From Actinomycetes bacterium (lineage in GTDB: Bacteria; Actinomycetota; Actinomycetes; Propionibacteriales; Propionibacteriaceae): a DNA stretch of 8,330 nt. The position numbers and the translations under genes were made by a program. The notes below the pieces were generated by a model, which ran no database searches, had not been told where the DNA came from, and was given only the letters and a program-made list of their open reading frames with translations. The stretch spans positions 1-8,330 of the forward strand of contig JAEZZG010000072.1 of the NCBI GenBank assembly GCA_023442485.1. The letters run 5' to 3'. Shown here piece after piece: positions 1 through 6,075 of the stretch. Position 1 is the stretch's first letter. Each line of letters begins with the position of its first letter.

Positions 1-1
1 C

Positions 2-88
2 TTCTGGTTCATCTATCCGATCTTGACGGACGAGTTGATGCCGCGCAGTGCATGGGCGGCCAGGATGTGGTTTAGCCGCTGGATCTAA
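2..88 (+). CDS. C-terminal end of a probable dolichyl-phosphate-mannose--protein mannosyltransferase (Pmt), partial
   Basis: Only the last 28 codons and a TAA stop are inside the window; the gene begins upstream. The tail reads FWFIYPILTDELMPRSAW and ends RMWFSRWI. The pattern of an aromatic-rich membrane helix end, then YP-(I/V)-L-T-x(4-5)-P, then a tryptophan-rich RMW..(S)W(I) terminus is what I recall for the C-termini of actinobacterial protein O-mannosyltransferases (GT39 family, as in Corynebacterium and Mycobacterium Pmt). Such enzymes are polytopic membrane proteins that transfer mannose from polyprenyl-phosphate-mannose to Ser/Thr of secreted proteins. The identification rests on a short tail compared from memory, so it is moderate. 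The other two forward frames give no recognisable tail. Confidence 0.6.
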   Translation, partial: FWFIYPILTDELMPRSAWAARMWFSRWI

Positions 89-114
89 TCAGCTTGCTGT
101 GACGACCTCCATCA

Positions 115-136
115 CTGCCTCCACACGGTCAGGCAG
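115..136 (+). terminator. Weak hairpin after the mannosyltransferase stop
   Basis: CTGCCT (115-120) and AGGCAG (131-136) form a 6-bp stem with a 10-nt loop, 26 nt after the TAA at 86-88. An inner CC/GG pairing is possible. No U-tract follows, so this is at best a weak or Rho-assisted terminator. Actinobacterial terminators often lack U-tracts, which is the only reason to list it. Confidence 0.25.
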
Positions 137-203
137 CGGCTACCCGTGGCCACGGCGATTGGGCGACGGTGAATCTCGCCGCACCCCTGCTACCTTACGT
201 GGT

Positions 204-217
204 TAGAATTGGCTCCA
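204..217 (+). promoter_or_regulatory. Probable leaderless promoter (-10 box) of the PH-domain membrane protein gene
   Basis: TAGAAT at 204-209 fits the actinobacterial -10 pattern TANNNT. Seven bases later comes the ATG at 217, placing the expected transcription start on the A of the start codon. No Shine-Dalgarno sequence lies between 195 and 216, as expected for a leaderless mRNA, a common class in actinobacteria. No clear -35 hexamer is visible near 181-187. This site also decides the start codon of the downstream gene. Confidence 0.55.
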
Positions 218-963
218 TGTCTGACCGATTCCGTCTACGTCGCCGATTCAGCTATCTCAAGGGTGCCTTGTTGATTCTGCTCGGCGTGGTGATCGTCGTT
301 GTAAGCATGATTGAACGTCTCGATTACACCTTGATTCCGCCTCTGCTGTGGTGTGCTTCGTTGGTGATGCTGGCTGTCGCTTGGTGTTTCTTGCCTCAGA
401 TTCAGCTTCACCGTGACCGTCTGATCATCAATAACTGGCTGCGCACAATCACCGTTGGCTGGAAGAACTACCGTTTCGTGCAAACCTCGTTGGGAATGGT
501 CGTCGTGACCAACAAACCCGGCTACGACGGGGTTGACGACGAGACTAGGCCATCTGGGTCAAAGGCTCAGCCGCACGGCAGTGACCGAGACAGCCGGGAG
601 CGGGTTGGCGCTGACGTCCCCGCCTTGGATCCGCGCGCGGAGATGGATCTGACGGATCCGTCCCTGATGAGTAACCCGGTTACCCTCTACACCGGAACTG
701 GCGGTTTTGCTGCCGGGATCAAAGCGCTGCGCAACCGCACTCCCGAGGGTGCCCCCGCTTTCGCCGCCGATCAGGAGACGCTGTGGATCGAGGAGGTCGT
801 CCCAGCCGCCACCACGATCTCGCGTTACTACCACGGCTTCGCAGACAAGGACTCTGATCAGCCATGTGAGCGTCACTGGTCCCCGCTCGGGGTCGGGCTG
901 ACCCTCGGTTCCGTTGCGGCCTTCCTGCTGAGTATTGCCTTGATGGGGATGTGGTTCAGCTAA
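217..963 (+). CDS. Membrane protein with a bacterial PH-like (bPH_6-type) segment
   Basis: This is a 248-residue protein of unknown role. Two hydrophobic helices lie near the N-terminus (about 13-31 and 39-59). A stretch follows at about 60-99, with the pattern of short beta strands QIQLHRDRLIINN, then RTITVGW, then VVVTNK. This resembles the PH_6 domains of small actinobacterial membrane proteins. A polar, probably disordered linker (about 103-150) leads to a mixed region, and a last hydrophobic helix (about 222-245) ends the chain. A longer reading frame opens at GTG 169. I prefer ATG 217 because a -10 box sits exactly 7 nt upstream, and the extra 16 residues would precede the basic MSDRFRLRRR start that suits a membrane anchor. 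It lies downstream of the mannosyltransferase gene with its own promoter and ends in a strong terminator. The PH assignment is by pattern only, and no function is claimed. Confidence 0.75.
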   Translation: MSDRFRLRRRFSYLKGALLILLGVVIVVVSMIERLDYTLIPPLLWCASLVMLAVAWCFLPQIQLHRDRLIINNWLRTITVGWKNYRFVQTSLGMVVVTNKPGYDGVDDETRPSGSKAQPHGSDRDSRERVGADVPALDPRAEMDLTDPSLMSNPVTLYTGTGGFAAGIKALRNRTPEGAPAFAADQETLWIEEVVPAATTISRYYHGFADKDSDQPCERHWSPLGVGLTLGSVAAFLLSIALMGMWFS

Positions 964-986
964 CTTCCCTCGAAGAGATAAATGGC

Positions 987-1028
987 ACGACTCGCGCATC
1001 CCGGACAGGTATGCGCGAGTCGTTCTTT
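987..1028 (+). terminator. Strong intrinsic terminator of the PH-domain protein gene
   Basis: ACGACTCGCGCAT (987-999) and its exact reverse complement (1011-1023) form a perfect 13-bp GC-rich stem with an 11-nt loop, followed by TCTTTT. It starts 23 nt after the TAA at 961-963. On the minus strand the same hairpin is followed by a weaker T-rich stretch (CCATTTATCTC), so it could also stop read-through from the convergent transporter operon. Confidence 0.85.
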
Positions 1029-1057
1029 TACGAAGTGGCTAGCTGAGATCGAATACC

Positions 1058-1078
1058 CCTGGCTGACTTGCAGCCAGG
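1058..1078 (-). terminator. Hairpin downstream of the ATPase gene, possible operon terminator
   Basis: CCTGGCTG (1058-1065) pairs perfectly with CAGCCAGG (1071-1078) around a 5-nt loop. On the minus strand it begins 15 nt after the TAG stop of the ATPase gene (1096-1094). The tail (GGTATTCG) is not a good U-tract, so it may work as an mRNA 3'-end stabiliser or together with the stronger hairpin at 987-1023. Confidence 0.4.
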
Positions 1079-1093
1079 ACAGGCCCCGAAGCG

Positions 1094-2884
1094 CTAGTCG
1101 AGTTTCAGTTCAGAGACTTCGTCACCGAGAGAACGCAACAATGCGTGGCGTTCTTCGCGTCGACGACGTTGCTCGTTCGGTTCGGGAACAGGGGCCGCCG
1201 ACAACAGACGCTGGGTGTATTCCTCCTGCGGGTTGTGTAGCACATCGGTTCGCAGACCTTGTTCGACCACTTTGCCGTTCTGCAGCACGACGACGCGGTG
1301 GGCAAGCATGTCGACCACGGCGAGATCGTGAGAGATGAACAGACAGGCGAACCCGAACTCGTCCTGAAGCTCGGAGAACATGGTCAGCACCTGGGCCTGG
1401 ACGGAGACGTCGAGGGCCGAGGTTGGCTCGTCGGCGATCAGCAGGCGGGGGCGCAAAGACAGGGCGCGTGCGATACACACACGCTGACGTTGCCCGCCGG
1501 AAAGCTCATGCGGGTAGCGGTTATAGGTTGACTTGGGCAGGCGAACTGCGTCGAGAAGCTCAAAGACGCGATCTCTGCGCTCCTTCTTCGATCCGATCTT
1601 GTGAACCACGAGGGGTTCTGCAATACAGTCACCAATCGGCATCCTCGGGTTCAAGGATGCGGCAGGGTCTTGGAAGACAACCCCGATATTGCTCCGCAGT
1701 TCCTTAGCCTCAGCCCGGCTCATGCCGACTAGATCATGACCAAAGACCTTGATCGAACCAGCCGCCGCCGGGATCAACCCGAGAACGCATTTACCGATGG
1801 TTGATTTACCTGAACCAGATTCGCCCACCAGGCCGACGATCTCACGCTCGGCCACGTCAAGTGAGACTTGGTCCACCGCACGGAAGGGAGCCTTGCCGTT
1901 GCGTTCATATTCAATGACCAGATCGGTGGCTTCGAGAACCTTCGCGGACAGATCGAGATTGGCTTCCTTCGAGTCGTCAAAGCCGAACTGTTCGCGTCCA
2001 CGCCCTAGGTGTGGAACGGCTTCCAGCAGTCTCTTGGTGTAGGGGTGTTGGGCGTGATTGAGCACTTCGTCGACAGTGCCGGTCTCGACGATCTCACCCT
2101 TGAACATGACGTTGACCCGGTCTGCCATGTCAGCGACCACACCCATGTTGTGGGTGATCAGCAAGATTCCGGTGTTGAGTTTGTCTTTCAGGGAGCGCAG
2201 CAAGTCGAGGATGTCGGCCTGCACCGTCACGTCCAGAGCGGTGGTCGGCTCGTCGGCGATAATCACTCGCGGGTTGCACGAGATCGCAATGGCGATGACG
2301 ACGCGCTGACGCATACCGCCGGATAGCTCGTGCGGGTACTGACGCATGTGCTCCTCGGCCTTTTCCAGACCGACCATCTTCAACAGCTCGATGGCGCGCG
2401 CCTCAGCGTCACGTCCGTAGGCAAGACCGTGGATTTCCAAGGCTTCTGTCATCTGGACGCCGATGGTCAACACCGGGTTGAGTGCGGTCATCGGCTCCTG
2501 GAAGACCATGGCAACTTCCTGGCCGCGAAGGTTGCGGATGCCACGGGACCCGAGGGTGCGGACGTTGATCCCACCGACGTGAACGTCACCTTTGATCCTG
2601 GCGTTGCCGGGTAACAGACCCAGGGAGGTCATCGACGTCACCGACTTACCCGAACCCGATTCACCCACCAGGGCAACGACTTCGCCGGGGAGCACGTCGA
2701 GCTGAATACCTTTGACGGCGTGGACCCGCCCGAACTCGGTCTTGAATTGGACGTCGAGTTCGTCGAAGGTCAGAACAGGGTCGTTAGTCTTCTCGTGAAT
2801 CTTGACGAAGGAATCGGGCTCAGATGCAGCCCGAGCCGGTTTCTTCGCTTGCGCTAAAGATTCTTTCTTTCTCAGAAATTTCAT
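1094..2884 (-). CDS. Peptide ABC transporter, fused double ATP-binding protein (OppD-OppF / DppD-DppF type)
   Basis: A 596-residue cytoplasmic ATPase that powers the importer, carrying both nucleotide-binding domains in one chain. Domain 1 has Walker A GESGSGKS (74-81), Q-loop Q129, signature LSGGM (187-191), Walker B ending ADEP with catalytic E212, and H-loop H245. The HPYT motif typical of the oligopeptide C-terminal extension lies at 280-283. Domain 2 has Walker A (354-361), Q405, signature LSGGQ (461-465), catalytic E486 and H519. All residues needed at both ATP sites are present. Length matches fused mycobacterial OppD (about 600 residues). The cysteine cluster that binds Fe-S in many OppD proteins is not seen: there is no Cys in the inter-domain region (about 280-350) or the charged C-terminal tail. 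The ATG overlaps the preceding permease stop by 4 bp (ATGA), with an AAGGGG ribosome site 8 nt upstream. Substrate is inferred as peptides from family only. Confidence 0.95.
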   Translation of the reverse strand: MKFLRKKESLAQAKKPARAASEPDSFVKIHEKTNDPVLTFDELDVQFKTEFGRVHAVKGIQLDVLPGEVVALVGESGSGKSVTSMTSLGLLPGNARIKGDVHVGGINVRTLGSRGIRNLRGQEVAMVFQEPMTALNPVLTIGVQMTEALEIHGLAYGRDAEARAIELLKMVGLEKAEEHMRQYPHELSGGMRQRVVIAIAISCNPRVIIADEPTTALDVTVQADILDLLRSLKDKLNTGILLITHNMGVVADMADRVNVMFKGEIVETGTVDEVLNHAQHPYTKRLLEAVPHLGRGREQFGFDDSKEANLDLSAKVLEATDLVIEYERNGKAPFRAVDQVSLDVAEREIVGLVGESGSGKSTIGKCVLGLIPAAAGSIKVFGHDLVGMSRAEAKELRSNIGVVFQDPAASLNPRMPIGDCIAEPLVVHKIGSKKERRDRVFELLDAVRLPKSTYNRYPHELSGGQRQRVCIARALSLRPRLLIADEPTSALDVSVQAQVLTMFSELQDEFGFACLFISHDLAVVDMLAHRVVVLQNGKVVEQGLRTDVLHNPQEEYTQRLLSAAPVPEPNEQRRRREERHALLRSLGDEVSELKLD

Positions 2885-3924
2885 GAAGTTTTCCCCTTCT
2901 GACGCGGATCGAAGGCGTCTCGGAGCCCATCACCGATGAAGTTGACGGACAAGGCGATCACAAGAATCATCAGTGCGGGCGCGAAGAATAGCCAAGGCCG
3001 GGTGCTGAAGGTGGTCATATAGGTCGAAATCAGCAGGCCCAAGGATGTATCTGGGGAGCGCACGCCGAAGCCGAGGAAGGACAGCGACGTCTCCAAAAGA
3101 ATCGACGATGCGATTAGCAGCGTTGCCGAGACGATGATGGTGCCCAGACAGTTCGGCAAGATGTGTTTGAGGACGATGCGGAATGACGAGGCACCGACGG
3201 CCTGGGCCGCTGAGACGAATTCGCGTTCGCGCAGAGACATCACTTCGCCACGGACCATACGGGCTAAGCCGGTCCACGACAGCAAGCCGAGCATGACAGC
3301 CAGCGAGATCACGCCACCGCGAGAACCGGCGAACTGACCGATCACGGCGGCCAGCACCAGCATCGGGATGACGATGAAGACGTCTGTGATCCGCATCAGA
3401 ATTGCTTCGATCCAGCCACGGAAATATCCGGCAAGGGCGCCGACGAGAGTGCCGATGAAGGTGGCGACGATACCGACGATGAAGGCGATCACCACGGACC
3501 GCTGGGTGCCACGCATCACCAGGGCGAAGTAGTCACGACCGATGTTGTCTTGCCCGAAGGGGTGTTCTCCGAGCTGGAAGAAACCGATCGTGGGGCGTTG
3601 GCCATTGACGATGTCTGAGGTGTAGACGTATCCGTACTTCCACCACCCAGGAATTGGGCCGAAACCGATCGAGGTGAACGCCACGATGACGACGAAGAGG
3701 AACACGGCCAGCGAGATCATTGCGCCACGGTGACGCAGGAATCGACGCAGCACCAATTGGCCCTGGGAAAAAGACTTATCAGTGGTCGAATCGAGGACCT
3801 CATCAGCCATGTCGACAAGGTTGAAATCCTCAGGCTGAAACGCTTCGGCAGCTTGGATATCTCTTTGATCCATGATGTTTTTTGTCTCTGGAGTGAACTT
3901 GTCTGAACGCGCCATCTCATTCAC
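2881..3924 (-). CDS. Peptide ABC transporter permease (OppC/DppC family)
   Basis: A 347-residue inner-membrane subunit that pairs with the other permease to form the translocation path. A roughly 55-residue charged cytoplasmic tail precedes the OppC N-terminal segment (LRRFLRHRGAMISL, 59-72) and the first membrane helix (about 69-86). The external loop carries HPFGQDNIGRD (121-131), equivalent to the family's HP-x-GTDxxGRD. The EAA loop that docks on the ATPase lies at 235-258, with the core SAAQAVGAS. The C-terminal motif VNFIGDGLRDAFDPR is a clear family hallmark. The start is GTG at 3924-3922, overlapping the upstream permease's TGA (GTGA). An AGGA ribosome site lies 7 nt before it (3932-3935), which supports GTG over the ATG three codons later. 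It overlaps the ATPase gene by 4 bp, so translational coupling is likely. Confidence 0.93.
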   Translation of the reverse strand: MNEMARSDKFTPETKNIMDQRDIQAAEAFQPEDFNLVDMADEVLDSTTDKSFSQGQLVLRRFLRHRGAMISLAVFLFVVIVAFTSIGFGPIPGWWKYGYVYTSDIVNGQRPTIGFFQLGEHPFGQDNIGRDYFALVMRGTQRSVVIAFIVGIVATFIGTLVGALAGYFRGWIEAILMRITDVFIVIPMLVLAAVIGQFAGSRGGVISLAVMLGLLSWTGLARMVRGEVMSLREREFVSAAQAVGASSFRIVLKHILPNCLGTIIVSATLLIASSILLETSLSFLGFGVRSPDTSLGLLISTYMTTFSTRPWLFFAPALMILVIALSVNFIGDGLRDAFDPRQKGKTS

Positions 3925-5453
3925 CGCCTGATCCTGGGGTCAATATATGCGTAGAGGATGTCGGCGATCATATTCATCAGCACCGCAGCGCTACCGGTCA
4001 CCAAGAAGAACGCCATCACAGGTGCCGGGTCAACTTGGATAAGCCCGACCTTGAACATGTCGCCCATCCCCTTCCATCCGAAGACGGTCTCGGTAATCAC
4101 CGCGCCACCGATCAGGCCGGCGAAGTCGAAAGCGACGATGGTGGTAATCGGAATCATGGCGTTGCGGAAGGCGTGCCGGGTAATCACCATGCGTTCAGGA
4201 AGGCCCTTAGCTCGCGCAGTACGCACATAGTCTTGGCCGAGAACATCAAGCATCGACGAGCGGGTGTAACGGGTGTAGGCGGCGAGAGACATCAGGGTCA
4301 GCGAAATCGTCGGCAACAAGATGTGCGTCAGGTTGTCGATATTCTCTAGCCAGAACATGCCCGCGCCACGGAAGTTCGGGGTTTCGGAACCGATGGTCGA
4401 GATCGGCCGGTATCCCACTACCTTCAGATAGAGGGCCCAGGACCGCAGCAAGAAATCGCAGACCATCGCGAAGAAGACCGACAAAGACGTCCAGAAGCAG
4501 ACCCACAATGCTGATCTCTTGGCATACCCACCGCCGTAGTAGCCGATGACGGCGCACACGATGGCGACGAGCAAGGCGATTCCGATGATGAACAGCCAGG
4601 TCGGATTCTTTAGCGACCCGGTGAGATCGAGGATGAGGGTCACGATACTTGCGACGGCTGCTGAAATCACCGCAACGAGCATCACCCGACGGTTGCTGAT
4701 GCCGGTAAACAAAGAGGTGAACAAGACTGCAGCCCCAAGACCGACGATGACCTGCATCCACCATCCGGTGACGGGGTGCAAGAACCAGCCGGTCATGGAG
4801 AAGAACTGGAGCATACCCACCGTGACGGCGAAGGTGATTCCGGCAGTGATCAGGCGACGCTTGATGTCACCGGCGAGCATGGCCTGGATCATGACCGCTA
4901 TCACCGCGCCGATGATCAGCGACATCACCCACGATACTTCGGGGTGGTTGAGCCAGTCGTTGAAGCGAATAGCGCCGTATTCCTTCAGAAGAACGGCGAA
5001 GACGAATGCGGGGAGGGAGTAGAGCACGAAGGCGATGAAGGTGACACCGTAGTCGAATCCGGAGTACTGCCGGATCGCGGTGAGCATACCGAACATGATG
5101 CCGAAGACGATGGACAAGACGACGGAGAGCAAAACCAACCTCAAAGTGGAAAATGCCGCGTTGCCCAGGAGCACATTGACGGAAAGGCCAGATCGGTTCT
5201 GACCGAAGTCACAACGTCCGATGAAACACTTGGAGATGCCTTGAAGCCAGGACCAGTACCTCATGTACCAGGGCCAATCGAGATGCATGGTCAAGATGCG
5301 TTGGCGCATCAGGTTGTCTCGGTTGCGGTCATTACTTTCCCGCAGGTCTTTGAGTGGGTCATCCGAGTTAATCGTCAAAACGAACATCGCGATGGACGAT
5401 AACAACAAGATGAGTATCGAAATACCCACTCGTTTCGCTACAAATTTCTTCAC
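3921..5453 (-). CDS. Peptide ABC transporter permease (OppB/DppB family) with a large multi-helix insertion
   Basis: Inner-membrane permease partner of the OppC-type subunit, 510 residues from GTG 5453. The usual family length is about 310-340. The N-terminus (MKKFVAKRVGISILILLL) is a typical OppB first helix, and core helices follow at about 102-125 and 136-157. About 190 residues with roughly six hydrophobic segments (about 175-194, 201-219, 231-250, 256-276, 286-305, 314-334) are then inserted. The OppB fold resumes at YRPISTIGS (about 348). The EAA loop (about 408-434, core RTARAKGLP) and the end YAYIDPRIR are intact. An in-frame ATG at 5489 would add 12 residues but has no good ribosome site. 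The GTG has AAGGA 7 nt upstream (5461-5465) and matches the family N-terminus, so I prefer it. Its TGA overlaps the next gene by 4 bp. No frameshift is seen, so the insertion looks functional. Confidence 0.92.
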   Translation of the reverse strand: MKKFVAKRVGISILILLLSSIAMFVLTINSDDPLKDLRESNDRNRDNLMRQRILTMHLDWPWYMRYWSWLQGISKCFIGRCDFGQNRSGLSVNVLLGNAAFSTLRLVLLSVVLSIVFGIMFGMLTAIRQYSGFDYGVTFIAFVLYSLPAFVFAVLLKEYGAIRFNDWLNHPEVSWVMSLIIGAVIAVMIQAMLAGDIKRRLITAGITFAVTVGMLQFFSMTGWFLHPVTGWWMQVIVGLGAAVLFTSLFTGISNRRVMLVAVISAAVASIVTLILDLTGSLKNPTWLFIIGIALLVAIVCAVIGYYGGGYAKRSALWVCFWTSLSVFFAMVCDFLLRSWALYLKVVGYRPISTIGSETPNFRGAGMFWLENIDNLTHILLPTISLTLMSLAAYTRYTRSSMLDVLGQDYVRTARAKGLPERMVITRHAFRNAMIPITTIVAFDFAGLIGGAVITETVFGWKGMGDMFKVGLIQVDPAPVMAFFLVTGSAAVLMNMIADILYAYIDPRIRR

Positions 5454-5884
5454 TAGTAGATCCTTAGCTACTACTGTCAGTCTCGTCATGACTAGCCCGC
5501 GATGCCTGCTGCATCAACATTCCTCAGCCCACCCGGTTTGGCAGCTTGGGACTGACCTACCAGAAACTGCGCGTCTGGATGACGCACCTTCTCTTGAGGC
5601 GAGTAGTCGTCGGCGCGACCTTGAGATTGTCTTCCCGACTCCAGGAAGCCTGGATCGAGGAATTTTGGACACTCGGCCAAAAGCTCGTCTCAGTTTATGG
5701 CATGAAATCCACATTTTGGCTATTCAGACCAGTCAGAGACGATCACTTGTGCGCTTGAGATGGTACTCAACTAGCACATTCACGCATGTTTCTCCAGCAG
5801 ATAGCGTCCAAACTTCTGCGCACACCCTACCCGAAGGTATGTGGGGCCACGGACGGCTAACGCATCCTGGACACCTTCGTTGGG

Positions 5885-5940
5885 CCATAAAAGAATATCG
5901 GTGGCGGGTGGAGAGTCTCACTCTCGATCCCGCCACCGAT
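5885..5940 (-). terminator. Intrinsic terminator downstream of the binding-protein gene
   Basis: Read on the minus strand, ATCGGTGGCGGG (5940-5929) pairs perfectly with CCCGCCACCGAT (5908-5897). An inner GAGAGT/ACTCTC stem with a 3-nt loop stacks on top, and the T-rich tail ATTCTTTTATGG (5896-5885) follows. The structure lies about 136 nt after the binding-protein stop and about 430 nt before the permease start, so most binding-protein transcripts should end here. On the plus strand there is no T-tract after 5940, so the orientation is clear. Confidence 0.8.
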
Positions 5941-6015
5941 GTTGAAGTGTGATGAGGGTGATGGGCGTGACTGTTGAGACAGGCGATGTAGTCGTCAATC
6001 ACACCCACCGGGTTT

Positions 6016-6063
6016 GGTCCGGCGTTGAGGTGCTGCTGATTGTCAGTTCCTCACCACCGGACC
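6016..6063 (-). other. Hairpin just after the binding-protein stop codon
   Basis: GGTCCGG (6016-6022) and CCGGACC (6057-6063) pair perfectly. A second block, TGAGG (6026-6030) with CCTCA (6049-6053), pairs inside, and a possible CTGA/TCAG tip completes it. The structure begins 13 nt past the TAG (6078-6076) on the minus strand and has no U-tract. It may protect the mRNA 3' end or act as a transcriptional pause, and may work together with the terminator further downstream. Confidence 0.4.
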
Positions 6064-6075
6064 CGAAGGGGCTAA

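Larger units (their letters stand above)
5454..6075. other. 622-nt non-coding gap between the binding-protein and permease genes
   Basis: Short open frames occur on both strands, but none has a ribosome site, codon pattern or recognisable protein motif. The gap holds the likely terminator of the binding-protein gene (5885-5940) and a second hairpin next to that gene's stop (6016-6063). It also has a TTTTGG/CCAAAA inverted repeat (5663-5682), a small TCCAGG/CCTGGA hairpin (5640-5654) and the ribosome site of the permease (5461-5465). A promoter for the permease and ATPase genes would be expected between about 5500 and 5880 on the minus strand. I found only a weak -10-like TAAACT (minus strand, 5697-5692) without a convincing -35. 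Confidence 0.6.

Noticed and set aside
169..216. GTG 169 as start of the PH-domain protein
   Set aside because: There is no ribosome site for it, and a -10 box at 204-209 would place the mRNA start at ATG 217, inside this longer version.
559..999. 146-codon minus-strand frame opposite the PH-domain protein
   Set aside because: It overlaps both the coding region and the terminator stem, is Gly/Arg/Pro-rich with no motif, and has no ribosome site.
5263..5952. 229-codon plus-strand frame across the permease start and the gap
   Set aside because: It begins antisense inside the permease, runs through non-coding DNA and a terminator hairpin, and shows no recognisable domain. I also looked for a decayed gene in 5490-5880 and saw none.
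5733..6008. 91-codon minus-strand frame starting with a His-rich stretch after the binding-protein gene
   Set aside because: The His-rich run (SHAHHPHH) is tempting, but there is no ribosome site, the frame runs through the terminator hairpin, and its second half is low-quality sequence.
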